Assembly: GCA_019352055.1 (NCBI GenBank)
Contig: JABBOB010000032.1
Coordinates: forward strand, 1 to 34,731
DNA: 34,731 nt
DNA from: Acidobacteriota bacterium
GTDB taxonomy: Bacteria; Actinomycetota; Actinomycetes; Actinomycetales; Microbacteriaceae
Reading direction: 5' to 3'
In this document: positions 1 to 7,849 of the stretch, in pieces
Numbering within the stretch: the first letter of the stretch is position 1
How the letters are laid out: every line of letters begins with the position of its first letter
The notes under the pieces: model-generated
The model's input: the letters and a program-made list of their open reading frames with translations, nothing else
Database searches by the model: none
Told to the model about the DNA's origin: nothing
Position numbers and translations under genes: made by a program

Positions 1-1239
1 CTCGAAGCCCTCGCGCCACTCGTTGGTCTCCGGGTCGAAGCCCTCGGGGTACTTGTAGTTCCCCTGCTCGTCGTACTCGGTGAGCATGCCGTAGAGCGCC
101 GGGTCGAACTCGGTGCCCTCGGGGTCGACGTCCTCGTTCGCCTGCTTCAGCGACAGCGAGATGCGCCGGCGCTCGAGGTCGATGTCGATGATCTTCACGA
201 ACACCTCGTCGTTGACCGACACGACCTGCTCGGCGAGCTCGACGTGACGGGCGGACAGCTCGGAGATGTGCACGAGGCCCTCGATGCCGTCCGCGACGCG
301 GACGAACGCACCGAACGGCACGAGCTTCGTGACCTTGCCCGGCGCGACCTGACCGATCGCGTGGGTGCGGGCGAAGACCTGCCACGGGTCCTCCTGCGTC
401 GCCTTCAGCGACAGGGAGACCCGCTCGCGCTCCAGGTCGACCTCGAGCACCTCGACGGTGACCTCCTGACCGACCTCCACGACCTCGCTCGCGTGCTCGA
501 TGTGCTTCCACGAGAGCTCGGAGACGTGCACCAGGCCGTCCACGCCGCCCAGGTCGACGAACGCGCCGAAGTTGACGATCGAGGACACCGTGCCCTTGCG
601 GACCTGGCCCTTGTGCAGGTTGTTGAGGAACGTGGTGCGGCTCTCGGACTGCGTCTGCTCGAGCAGAGCGCGGCGGGAGAGGACCACGTTGTTGCGGTTC
701 TTGTCGAGCTCGAGGATCTTCGCCTCGATGCTCTGGCCGAGGTACGGCGTGAGGTCGCGGACACGGCGCAGCTCGATGAGCGAGGCCGGCAGGAAGCCAC
801 GGAGGCCGATGTCGACGATGAGGCCGCCCTTGACGACCTCGATGACGGTGCCCGTGACGACGCCGTCCTCGTCCTTGATGCGCTCGACGTCGCCCCAGGC
901 GCGCTCGTACTGCGCGCGCTTCTTGGAGAGGATCAGCCGACCCTCCTTGTCCTCCTTCTGGAGGACGAGGGCCTCGACGCTGTCGCCGACTGAGACGACC
1001 TCGTTGGGGTCGACGTCGTGCTTGATCGAGAGCTCGCGGGACGGGATGACGCCCTCGGTCTTGTAGCCCACGTCGAGGAGGACCTCGTCGCGATCGATCT
1101 TGACGACGGTGCCTTCGATGAGGTCGCCGTCGTTGAAGAACTTGAGGGTCTTCTCGACCGCGGCCAGAAAGTCTTCAGCGGATCCGATGTCGTTGATCGC
1201 GACCTGCTTGGGGGCCGATGCGGTCGGTGTGAGAGTCAT
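1..1239 (-). CDS. rpsA: 30S ribosomal protein S1 (5' part; 3' end beyond window)
   Basis: Ribosomal protein S1 binds mRNA on the 30S subunit and helps initiate translation. The frame is open for 413 codons from ATG 1239 to the left edge, so the C-terminal tail is missing. Four S1 (OB-fold) repeats are visible at about residues 37-106, 124-189, 210-278 and 295-363. The third and fourth carry the strong signatures FGAFVDLGGVDGLVHVSEL and FGAFVRVADGIEGLVHISEL. The N-terminus begins MTLTPTASAPKQVAIND, as in other actinobacterial S1 proteins. There is no clear Shine-Dalgarno sequence before the ATG (CACCATCTCT precedes it); weak SD sequences are known for rpsA, whose product regulates its own translation in E. 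coli. A long leader of about 165 nt is inferred from a candidate -10 hexamer at 1412-1417. Confidence 0.97.
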   Translation of the reverse strand, partial: MTLTPTASAPKQVAINDIGSAEDFLAAVEKTLKFFNDGDLIEGTVVKIDRDEVLLDVGYKTEGVIPSRELSIKHDVDPNEVVSVGDSVEALVLQKEDKEGRLILSKKRAQYERAWGDVERIKDEDGVVTGTVIEVVKGGLIVDIGLRGFLPASLIELRRVRDLTPYLGQSIEAKILELDKNRNNVVLSRRALLEQTQSESRTTFLNNLHKGQVRKGTVSSIVNFGAFVDLGGVDGLVHVSELSWKHIEHASEVVEVGQEVTVEVLEVDLERERVSLSLKATQEDPWQVFARTHAIGQVAPGKVTKLVPFGAFVRVADGIEGLVHISELSARHVELAEQVVSVNDEVFVKIIDIDLERRRISLSLKQANEDVDPEGTEFDPALYGMLTEYDEQGNYKYPEGFDPETNEWREGFE

Positions 1240-1562
1240 AGAGATGGTGTGGTGGTTTCGTGTCGGGCCACGACGCGCCGGACGGCGGCCGCGAGCGATG
1301 CGGATGGAGTTGTCGCGGGCGCCGAACGGACGCCCGGCGATGGACGGACGACAAGGAACCCGAGCGGCCATCGCGCGCGTGCCGCGGCATGGGCCACGGA
1401 CGCGATCGAACAGTCTACCCGCATTCGCTCCGGGCCCACACGGTCCGCTTCTGCCCCCGCGGCGCGTGTTCACACGGCTGCAACACGCGGCGCGTAGCGT
1501 GGGGTGGGTAGCCGCCGGCGTCGAGGGTGTCGCTGGTCACATCCCGACGTGCTGGAGGCGAC
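1240..1562. other. Intergenic region between divergent rpsA and amidotransferase gene
   Basis: This 323-base stretch separates two divergent genes and holds no convincing gene; the open frames across it are GC-driven shadows with no recognizable protein. On the minus strand it carries the rpsA leader and a candidate -10 (TAGACT). On the plus strand a TAGCGT hexamer at 1495-1500 is a possible -10 for the amidotransferase gene, whose ribosome binding site GGAGG lies at 1554-1558. I see no riboswitch-like structure or strong hairpin. Confidence 0.6.
1412..1417 (-). promoter_or_regulatory. Candidate -10 element of the rpsA promoter
   Basis: On the minus strand the hexamer is TAGACT, a good match to the actinobacterial TANNNT -10 pattern. 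The corresponding -35 position has only a weak TGTGGG-like sequence. Transcription would start near 1405, giving a leader of about 165 nt before the rpsA ATG. This is a pattern match only. Confidence 0.4.
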
Positions 1563-2384
1563 ATGTGTCGACTGCTCGGTGCGGCCTCGCCCGCCCCCGC
1601 GACGATGGAGGCGGTGCTCGGCACCGATCAGCGGCAGGTCTTCGCCGACATGGCGCGGCTCCACCGGGACGGCTGGGGCACCGCATGGCGGGGCGTCGAC
1701 GGCGCGATCCACCGGCACGTCCGCTCGACCTCGGGTGTCGACGACCTCCAGCTGGAAGCCAGCCTCACCGCCGGAGCGTCGACCGCCCGCCTCGTCCACC
1801 TGCGCCTCGCGACCCAGGGGCTGGCCTGCACGCGCGCGAACACCCACCCCTTCCTGGCCGACGGCATGGCCTTCGCGCACAACGGGTCGCTCGAGCCGTC
1901 CGGGCCGATCGAGCGCCTGATCGACGCCGACCGCTTCGCCTCGCTCCAGGGCACGACCGACAGCGAGCGGTACTTCGCCGCCGTCCGCACCCTCGTCGCG
2001 CGGGGCGCGACGGTGTTCGACGCCCTGGTCGAGACGGTCGCGACGCTGCGCACCGCCTACCCGGACCGCAGCCTGAACGCGTTGCTGCTCACGCCGACGG
2101 AGCTGTTCGCGGTGCACGCCAGCGAGAACGTGCCGATCCCGCTGGGCGTGTTCGCGGCGAGTGGGATCCCGCCGGAGCGACTCCCCCGCCATCACGTCGA
2201 CGCGTACTACCAGGTGCGCACGAGGCGGGGCGAGGACGGGTCGATCCTGTTCGCCTCCAGCGGCCTGGACATCGCGGGTTGGGAGCCCGTGCCGTCCGAG
2301 ACCGTGACCCGTGTGGATCTCGCCGCGATGACGACCGAGACCGTACCGCTCTCCGCAGCGACGCAGTCCCGCCTCGTCGCCTGA
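1563..2384 (+). CDS. Class II glutamine amidotransferase (YafJ/EgtC-like)
   Basis: This is a 273-residue member of the Ntn-type class II glutamine amidotransferases, which hydrolyse glutamine with an N-terminal cysteine. The start at ATG 1563 is chosen because it places the catalytic Cys at residue 2 (MCRLLGAAS) and has GGAGG four bases upstream; the frame continues upstream, but an earlier start would bury the nucleophile. Other family landmarks are DGWGTAWR, LRLATQGLACTRANTHPF (substrate-binding loop) and FAHNGSLE. The acceptor substrate is unknown. EgtC of ergothioneine synthesis belongs to this family, but no other egt gene is present, so I make no pathway claim. It is a single-gene unit ending at a bidirectional terminator shared with the convergent ptsH. 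Confidence 0.88.
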   Translation: MCRLLGAASPAPATMEAVLGTDQRQVFADMARLHRDGWGTAWRGVDGAIHRHVRSTSGVDDLQLEASLTAGASTARLVHLRLATQGLACTRANTHPFLADGMAFAHNGSLEPSGPIERLIDADRFASLQGTTDSERYFAAVRTLVARGATVFDALVETVATLRTAYPDRSLNALLLTPTELFAVHASENVPIPLGVFAASGIPPERLPRHHVDAYYQVRTRRGEDGSILFASSGLDIAGWEPVPSETVTRVDLAAMTTETVPLSAATQSRLVA

Positions 2385-2451
2385 GGGTCCCTCCCGCGCG
2401 TCGGCTCCGATGGCGGGGCGGAGCGGAGCGAGCCGGCGACCGCCGGAACCA

Positions 2452-2487
2452 CGAGCGGCCCGACGGATCGCTCCGTCGGGCCGCTCG
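2452..2487. terminator. Bidirectional intrinsic terminator
   Basis: A perfect 16-bp stem (2452-2467 with 2472-2487) closes on a TCGC loop. It lies between the convergent ends of the amidotransferase gene (plus) and ptsH (minus), only 13 bases beyond the ptsH stop. No long T tract follows, as is common in high-GC actinobacteria. Confidence 0.8.
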
Positions 2488-2500
2488 CTCCTCGTGCGGC

Positions 2501-2770
2501 CTACTCCTTGTCGAGGTCCGTCGACAGCAGCTCGACCAGCGAGTCCAGCGCGGCGTCGGCGCCGTCGCCGTCCGCCTTCAGAGTGACCTCCTCGCCGTGG
2601 CCGATCCCCAGCGACAGGATTCCGAGGATGCTGGCGGCGTTGACGCTCTTGCCGGCCTTCGTGGTGAGCGTGACGGGCACACCGGCCTTCGCCGCGGCCT
2701 GGCTGAACAGGGAGGCGGGGCGGGCGTGGAGGCCGACGCTCGACGCGATGGATACGGTGCGCTCAGGCAT
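2501..2770 (-). CDS. ptsH: Phosphocarrier protein HPr
   Basis: HPr relays phosphate from enzyme I to the sugar-specific EIIA proteins of the phosphotransferase system in the cytoplasm. At 89 residues it has the family length. The phosphorylated residue is His15 in GLHARPAS. Ser47 in the AASILGIL segment aligns with the regulatory Ser46 site of Gram-positive HPr, but whether an HPr kinase exists here cannot be seen. AAGGAG precedes the ATG at a good distance. It is the last gene of the IIC-IIB-IIA-HPr operon, 38 bases after IIA, so carrier and sugar-specific parts are made together. Enzyme I is not in the window. Confidence 0.96.
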   Translation of the reverse strand: MPERTVSIASSVGLHARPASLFSQAAAKAGVPVTLTTKAGKSVNAASILGILSLGIGHGEEVTLKADGDGADAALDSLVELLSTDLDKE

Positions 2771-2808
2771 GGTGCTCCTTCATGGATCGGAGGGCTCGGG
2801 GCCCGGGG

Positions 2809-3264
2809 TCAGTCCTCGTCCGGGTCGGGCGTGAGCAGACTGTAGACCTGCTCCGCGCTCGACGCGGAGCGCAGCTGCTCCGCCTTCTCTGGATCGAGCA
2901 GGATCTCCGCGAGCTGGGACAGCAGCGCGATGTGGCCGCCGCCGGCAGCCGCGATGCCGACGCAGACGGAGACGGCGTTGCCCTCCCAGTCGACGCCGCC
3001 GGGGAAGCGCAGGACCACGATGGCGTCGTGCCTGACCGACTCCTTGCCGGCGAGCGTGCCGTGCGGGATCGCGACGCCCTCGCCGACGAACGTGGAGACG
3101 GTCTCTTCGCGCTGGATCATCGCGTCGACGTAGGACTCGTCGACCGCCCCCGCGGCGACCAGTGCTGCGCCGCACTGGCGAACCGCGTCGAACCGGTCGA
3201 CCGCGGTGCAGTCGAGGCGGATCGAGTCCTCCGCCAGGAGTGAGGTGAGTGCGGTGTCGGTCAT
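2809..3264 (-). CDS. mtlF: PTS mannitol/fructose-type EIIA component
   Basis: This 151-residue protein is a fructose/mannitol-family EIIA, which accepts phosphate from HPr and passes it to EIIB. The active-site histidine is His68 in GVAIPHGT, and the preceding REETVSTFVGEG segment is typical of the family. The C-terminus ends in an acidic TPDPDED tail. It begins 3 bases after the stop of the EIIB gene, implying translational coupling. The free-standing form matches MtlF-type proteins rather than the fused IICBA of E. coli MtlA. Mannitol specificity is inferred from the neighbouring IIC and not from this protein alone. Confidence 0.92.
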   Translation of the reverse strand: MTDTALTSLLAEDSIRLDCTAVDRFDAVRQCGAALVAAGAVDESYVDAMIQREETVSTFVGEGVAIPHGTLAGKESVRHDAIVVLRFPGGVDWEGNAVSVCVGIAAAGGGHIALLSQLAEILLDPEKAEQLRSASSAEQVYSLLTPDPDED

Positions 3265-3267
3265 GGC

Positions 3268-3576
3268 TCAGACCTCGACGGTCGTGCCGTCCTGGATCGC
3301 CTTGACGATCTTGGCGACCTGCGGGTCGCCCAGGAACAGCTGGAACGGGACGACGGGGACGTTCGGGACGACGCCTCGGGCGCGATCCGCGAGACCCGCC
3401 TGGGTGACGACGATGTCGGCGTCCTGAGGGATGTGCGCGACGGGCGAGTGCTCGACCACGACGCCGCTCTTCTTCAACTGCTTCTTCAGCTGACCGGCCA
3501 GCATCACGCTGCTGCCCATGCCCGCGTCGCACGCGACGATCAGCTTCTTGATGCTCGAACCATCGACGGTCGTCAT
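3268..3576 (-). CDS. PTS mannitol-type EIIB component
   Basis: A 102-residue EIIB domain that receives phosphate on a cysteine and hands it to the sugar bound by EIIC. The phosphocysteine is Cys16 in VACDAGMGSSVM, the signature of mannitol-type EIIB. The rest (HSPVAHIPQDADIVVTQAGL) also fits that family. In many bacteria this domain is fused to IIC, but here it is a separate gene, split from IIC by 104 bases containing a strong hairpin. GGAG-like bases (GAAGGAGCAC) precede the ATG. Confidence 0.93.
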   Translation of the reverse strand: MTTVDGSSIKKLIVACDAGMGSSVMLAGQLKKQLKKSGVVVEHSPVAHIPQDADIVVTQAGLADRARGVVPNVPVVPFQLFLGDPQVAKIVKAIQDGTTVEV

Positions 3577-3638
3577 CTGGTGATGTGCTCCTTCGCTCCT
3601 GGTCTTCCCGACCCTACTTCACGGTGCTGCAACGGGAA

Positions 3639-3665
3639 CGGGGCGGGGGCTGTGCCCCCGCCCCG
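3639..3665 (-). terminator. Strong hairpin inside the PTS operon, between IIC and IIB
   Basis: A perfect 12-bp, almost pure G/C stem (3639-3650 with 3654-3665) closes on a 3-base loop, 15 bases after the IIC stop codon. It could be a partial terminator that lowers expression of IIB, IIA and HPr, or a 3'-end stabilizer left after mRNA processing. No T tract follows, so full termination is unlikely given that IIB, IIA and HPr lack another obvious promoter. Confidence 0.65.
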
Positions 3666-3680
3666 AACCGCGATGATCGC

Positions 3681-4916
3681 TCAGGCGCCGGCGACGGCGG
3701 TCTTGCGACCCTTGTTCTGCGCATTGCGCGCGTTGGCCTCCTCGAGGTCCATCGCGGTCCGCTCGTTGCGGCCGAACCCGAGCAGCAGCGAGCCCACGAC
3801 GAACGACACGCCCGCGGCGATCACGACGCCGACGAGGTTCGGCAGGAGCGTGCGAGGGGCCGAGACCAGGACGTAGGCGATGATCGATCCCGGCGATGCG
3901 GGGGCGATCAGCCCGCCGCCGAGCACCACGAAGGTGAGCACGCCCATGCCGCCACCGAGGATCGCGGCGATCACGAGGATCGGCTTCATCAGCACGTACG
4001 GGAAGTAGATCTCGTGGATGCCGCCGAGGAACTGGACGATGATCGCGGACGGCACCGTCGGACGGATCGCGCGGGGGCCGAACAGCCACATCGCGACCAG
4101 GATGCCGAGGCCGGGGCCGGGGTTCGACTCGATCATGAACAGGATCGACGTGCCGCCGCCCTGCGCCTGCTGGGTGCCGAGCGGGACGAGGACGCCGTTG
4201 CCGATCGCGTTGTTCAGGAAGAGCACCTTGGCGGGCTCGACGATGATCGACGCGAGGGGCAGCAGGCTCGACTTCACGAGGAAGTCGACGACCGCGCCGA
4301 GGCCCGTGTTGATCGCGATGATGATCGGGCCGAGCACGTAGATGCCGATCACCGCGAACAGGCCGCCGATGATGCCGGCGGAGAAGTTGTCCACGAGCAT
4401 CTCGAAGCCGGAGGCCAGCTTGCCGTCGACCAGACGGTCCCAGAGCTTCAGGACGAGAGCCGTCAGCGGGCCCATGACGAAGCCGGCGAGGAAGTTCGGG
4501 CCGAGGCCCGTGATGTCCTTCGGCACGGCGAGTCCGGCGGGGGCGATCTGCAGCGCGACCGGCGCGACGACCGCGCCGAGCGTCGCGATCGCACCGACGA
4601 CCGCGCCGCGCTGGCCGTGGACGAGACGACCGCCCGTGTAGCCGATCAGGATCGGCAGCAGGAAGACGATGATCGGGCCGACGACGACGCCCACCGTGGA
4701 GGAGAACGCGGTCGAGCTCGTCGCGGTGTTCGGGATCGCGTGCGTGGCGCGCGCGATCAGGTTGATCCACCCGTTCGGGATGGTCAGGGCGGTGATCAGG
4801 CCCCAGGCGATGAACGCCCCGAGGTTCGGCATGATCATGCCGGCGAGGAAGGCGCCGAAGCGCTGAACCGCCGCTCGCGGGCCAGTGCCCGTGACGGTCG
4901 GCGTGTAAGCGGACAT
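3681..4916 (-). CDS. mtlA: PTS mannitol-specific EIIC permease
   Basis: This 411-residue integral membrane protein is the transport domain of a mannitol PTS: it binds the polyol and translocates it as EIIB phosphorylates it. Family landmarks are the N-terminal RFGAFLAGMIMPNLGAFIAW helix, ILIGYTGGRLVHGQRGAVVG, and GGIHEIYFPYVLMKP, the conserved motif of mannitol IIC. Several hydrophobic segments span most of the length. The C-terminus ends soon after the last helix in a charged tail, with no fused IIB or IIA. It is the first gene of the operon, with AAGGAC shortly before the ATG and a candidate promoter about 80-110 bases upstream. No mtlD or regulator gene is adjacent, so the exact polyol is inferred. 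Confidence 0.93.
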   Translation of the reverse strand: MSAYTPTVTGTGPRAAVQRFGAFLAGMIMPNLGAFIAWGLITALTIPNGWINLIARATHAIPNTATSSTAFSSTVGVVVGPIIVFLLPILIGYTGGRLVHGQRGAVVGAIATLGAVVAPVALQIAPAGLAVPKDITGLGPNFLAGFVMGPLTALVLKLWDRLVDGKLASGFEMLVDNFSAGIIGGLFAVIGIYVLGPIIIAINTGLGAVVDFLVKSSLLPLASIIVEPAKVLFLNNAIGNGVLVPLGTQQAQGGGTSILFMIESNPGPGLGILVAMWLFGPRAIRPTVPSAIIVQFLGGIHEIYFPYVLMKPILVIAAILGGGMGVLTFVVLGGGLIAPASPGSIIAYVLVSAPRTLLPNLVGVVIAAGVSFVVGSLLLGFGRNERTAMDLEEANARNAQNKGRKTAVAGA

Positions 4917-4998
4917 TGTCCTTGTTACCCCTTTGTAGCGAGTCCAGAGTTCCTGTACAGCGGATCCAACGGTGGTTCACCGACGGCGAACCGACTGC

Positions 4999-5027
4999 AT
5001 CCAAGCCCCAAACGTTGTCGGTGTCAA
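4999..5027 (-). promoter_or_regulatory. Candidate promoter of the PTS operon
   Basis: On the minus strand a perfect TTGACA -35 (5022-5027) is followed after 17 bases by TTGGAT (4999-5004) as a weak -10. This would give a leader of about 75 nt before the IIC start. Just upstream of the -35, a 7-bp inverted repeat (CACGCCG at 5029-5035 against CGGCGTG at 5050-5056) could be a regulator site. Both assignments are from pattern only. The rest of the gap 4917-5120 shows nothing else. Confidence 0.45.
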
Positions 5028-5120
5028 CCACGCCGACTCGCAGGCACGACGGCGTGTCGCGTCCGACGGCATCCGCGGCGTGCCGCCCTCCGTCGTTCCT
5101 CCGCCCGGCGGCGGGAGACG

Positions 5121-7796
5121 CTAGTGGGCCGCGGCGTCCCAGTCGTGGCCGGTGCCGACCTGCACCTCGAGCGGCACCCTGAGCCGGGCGGCATCGCGCA
5201 TCCGGCGCTCGACGATCTCGCCGAGCACCTCCCGCTCCCCCTCGGCGACCTCGAGCACGAGCTCGTCATGGACCTGGAGCAGCAGCCGCGAGCGCAGATC
5301 CTGGTCGGCCATGTCCTTGCCGACGCCGATCATCGCGATCTTCATGATGTCGGCGGCGGTGCCCTGGATCGGCGCGTTCAGCGCCGCGCGCTCCGCGTTG
5401 CCCCGCAGCACCCGGTTGGGGCTGTTCAGGTCCGGGAACGGCCGACGGCGGCCGAAGATCGTCTCGGTGTACCCGGCGACGCGCGCGTGCTCGACGACGT
5501 CGCGCAGGTAGTCGCGGACCCCGCCGAACCGCTCGAAGTACCCCTGCATCAGGTCCTCCGCCTCGCGCCGGTCGATCCGGAGCTGCTGGGAGAGGCCGAA
5601 CGCGGACAGCCCGTAGGCGAGGCCGTACGACATCGCCTTGACCTTGGTGCGCATGAAGGGCGTCACATCGGCCGGCTCGACGCCGAACACCCGCGAACCC
5701 ACGAAGCGGTGCAGGTCCTCGCCGGACTGGAACGCCTCGATCAGTCCGGCGTCCTCCGAGAGGTGCGCCATGATCCGCATCTCGATCTGCGAGTAATCGG
5801 CCGTGAGCAGCGTCGGGTAGCCCTCCCCCGCGATGAACGCGCCGCGGATCCGCCTGCCCTCCTCGGCCCGGATCGGGATGTTCTGCAGGTTCGGGTCGTT
5901 CGACGAGATGCGGCCGGTGGTCGTGCCGGTCTGCACGTACGTCGTGTGGATCCGACCGTCGTCGGCGATACCGCGCTGCAGGGTCTCGATGATCTGCCTG
6001 AGCTTGGACGCGTCGCGGTGCTGCAGCAGCACGTCGAGGAACGGGTGCGGGTTCGTCGCCTGGAGGTCGGCGAGGGAGTCGGCGTCGGTCGAGTAGCCGG
6101 TCTTCGTCTTGCGCGTGCCCCGCATCCCGAGCTCGCCGAACAGGACCTCCTGGAGCTGCTTCGGTGAGCCGAGGTTCAGCTCGTGGCCCACGATTCCGTA
6201 CGCCTCGTCGGCGAGGTCGGCGATCCGGGTCGAGAGCTCGGTGTTCAGGGCGTCGAGCGCGAGGGCGTCGACGGCGACGCCCGCCGTCTCCATGCGCGCC
6301 AGCACGTCGAGGGTCGGCAGCTCGATGTCGACCAGCACCTGCAGCGTCGTCGCGTCGAGCCCCTCCTTCAGCACGTGCGCGGACCGCAGCACGTACCAGG
6401 CGTGGGTCGGAGCGGGGCTCCCACCGCCGACGTCGGGCACGAGCTGGTTGGGGTCGGCCTCGGGCAGGCGCTCCTGGAGGAAGCGGTCGACGACCTGCGC
6501 CAGGGTCTTCTCCTGACCGCTCGGGCGCAGCAGCCAGGCGGCGAGGAGGGTGTCGAACACGACGCCGCGCAACGGGAGGCCGCTCGAGGCGAGCGCCTTC
6601 AGCTGCGTCTTCGCGTCGTGCAGCAGCTTGGGAGCGTCGGCGTCGGCGAGCCAGCGCTCGATCGGCGCGCAGTCGGCACGGCCCGGCTGCCACGGGAGGT
6701 CGACCGTCTCGTCCGGACCGGCCACCCCGATCGACACGACCCGGCCGCCCTGGGTCTCGACCTGCAGGCCGAGACCGGCCGGGTTCGCCGCGCACATCCG
6801 GTCGATCCACGACTGCAGCTCGTCGCCGACGAGCGCCTGCGGGGCCGGGGCCGGCGGGGCGGCGTCCGCGTCCGCGTCCGCCTCCGGCGCGGACCCCGAG
6901 ACTCCCCCGCCCTCGAGCTTCAGGACGCGGTCGAGCAGCGTCCTGAACTCGAGGCGCTTGAACACGGCACGGACGGCGTCCTCGTCGATCGGCCGCCGGG
7001 CGAGGTCGCCCGGCGCGACGGGCAGGTCGACGTCGGTGTGCAGGCGGTTCAGCCGCCGGTTCCGCGCCGCGTTCTCCCACTGCTCGCGCAGCTTGTCGCC
7101 GACGACGCCCTTCACCTCGGCGCGCCGCTCGAGCAGGTTCTCGAGCGAGCCGTACTGGGTGATCCACTTCACCGCGGTCTTCTCGCCGACCTTGTCGATC
7201 CCCGGCAGGTTGTCGCTCGTCTCCCCGACGAGCGCGGCGATCTCGGGGTACTGGTGCGGCTCGATCCCGTAGCGCTCCTTGACCTTCGCGACGTCGTACC
7301 GCGTCAGCTCCGACACGCCCCGGACCGACGGGTACAGCAGTGTGACGTCCTCGTTCACGAGCTGGATGGAGTCCCGGTCCCCCGAGACGACGAGCACCTG
7401 GTAGCCCTGCTCGCGCCCCTGCACCGACAGCGTCGCGAGGATGTCGTCCGCCTCGAAGTCCTCCTTCGTGACGGTCGGGATGTTCATCGCCGCGAGCGCC
7501 TCCTGCAGCAGCGGGACCTGCCCCTTGAACTCCGGCGGCGTCTCGTTCCGGGTGCCCTTGTACTCCGGGTACTCGCGGGTGCGGAAGGAGAAGCGGGAGA
7601 TGTCGAACGCGACCGCGAGGTGACTCGGCCGCTCCTTCTGCAGCAGGAGGAGCAGCATCGACAGGAACCCGTGGATGGCGTTCGTGTGCTGGCCGTCCGA
7701 GGTGGTGAAGCTGTCGACGGGGAGGGCGTAGAACGCGCGGAACGCGAGCGAGTGCCCATCGACCACGAGCAGCGTCGGCTTCGACGATTCGGGCAT
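5121..7796 (-). CDS. polA: DNA polymerase I
   Basis: PolA, 891 residues, fills repair gaps and replaces Okazaki primers. The 5'-nuclease domain covers about residues 1-300 (VVDGHSLAFRAFYALP, FEADDILATL, SGDRDSIQLV, GETSDNLPGIDKVGEKTA). The middle 3'-exonuclease-like domain lacks its catalytic aspartate: near residue 345 the DxE motif reads VET, so proofreading is probably absent, as is usual in actinobacteria. The polymerase domain has motif A (ADYSQIEMR, about 665), the O-helix (KAMSYGLAYG, Lys720 and Tyr724) and motif C (VHDELVLEV, about 840). Tyr rather than Phe at 724 is the T7-like variant that accepts dideoxynucleotides in characterized enzymes. An Ala/Asp/Pro-rich linker sits near residue 300-320. 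The ATG has no ribosome binding site and lies 6 bases after TACGCT, suggesting a leaderless mRNA. Confidence 0.98.
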   Translation of the reverse strand: MPESSKPTLLVVDGHSLAFRAFYALPVDSFTTSDGQHTNAIHGFLSMLLLLLQKERPSHLAVAFDISRFSFRTREYPEYKGTRNETPPEFKGQVPLLQEALAAMNIPTVTKEDFEADDILATLSVQGREQGYQVLVVSGDRDSIQLVNEDVTLLYPSVRGVSELTRYDVAKVKERYGIEPHQYPEIAALVGETSDNLPGIDKVGEKTAVKWITQYGSLENLLERRAEVKGVVGDKLREQWENAARNRRLNRLHTDVDLPVAPGDLARRPIDEDAVRAVFKRLEFRTLLDRVLKLEGGGVSGSAPEADADADAAPPAPAPQALVGDELQSWIDRMCAANPAGLGLQVETQGGRVVSIGVAGPDETVDLPWQPGRADCAPIERWLADADAPKLLHDAKTQLKALASSGLPLRGVVFDTLLAAWLLRPSGQEKTLAQVVDRFLQERLPEADPNQLVPDVGGGSPAPTHAWYVLRSAHVLKEGLDATTLQVLVDIELPTLDVLARMETAGVAVDALALDALNTELSTRIADLADEAYGIVGHELNLGSPKQLQEVLFGELGMRGTRKTKTGYSTDADSLADLQATNPHPFLDVLLQHRDASKLRQIIETLQRGIADDGRIHTTYVQTGTTTGRISSNDPNLQNIPIRAEEGRRIRGAFIAGEGYPTLLTADYSQIEMRIMAHLSEDAGLIEAFQSGEDLHRFVGSRVFGVEPADVTPFMRTKVKAMSYGLAYGLSAFGLSQQLRIDRREAEDLMQGYFERFGGVRDYLRDVVEHARVAGYTETIFGRRRPFPDLNSPNRVLRGNAERAALNAPIQGTAADIMKIAMIGVGKDMADQDLRSRLLLQVHDELVLEVAEGEREVLGEIVERRMRDAARLRVPLEVQVGTGHDWDAAAH

Positions 7797-7802
7797 GATT
7801 CG

Positions 7803-7808
7803 AGCGTA
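7803..7808 (-). promoter_or_regulatory. Candidate leaderless -10 of polA
   Basis: The minus-strand hexamer TACGCT (TANNNT class) is followed by exactly 6 bases and then the polA ATG, so transcription would start at or next to the A of the start codon. No Shine-Dalgarno sequence is present in the spacer CGAATC, which supports a leaderless transcript. No clear -35 is seen. Confidence 0.5.
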
Positions 7809-7849
7809 GTGAGCGCCGCCGACGCTCCCGGCCCGACCCTGGAGGCACC

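Noticed and set aside
1470-2195. A 241-codon minus-strand frame opposite the amidotransferase gene
   Set aside because: The plus strand has a clear Cys2 amidotransferase with a ribosome binding site, and the minus frame has no recognizable motif.
1563-2384. EgtC of ergothioneine synthesis
   Set aside because: The fold family fits, but no egtB, egtD or other egt gene is nearby and the MCRLLG N-terminus is shared by the wider family.
6845-6890. Short tandem GCGTCC repeats in polA
   Set aside because: They encode an Ala/Asp/Pro-rich linker between the nuclease and exonuclease-like domains and do not form an independent repeat element.
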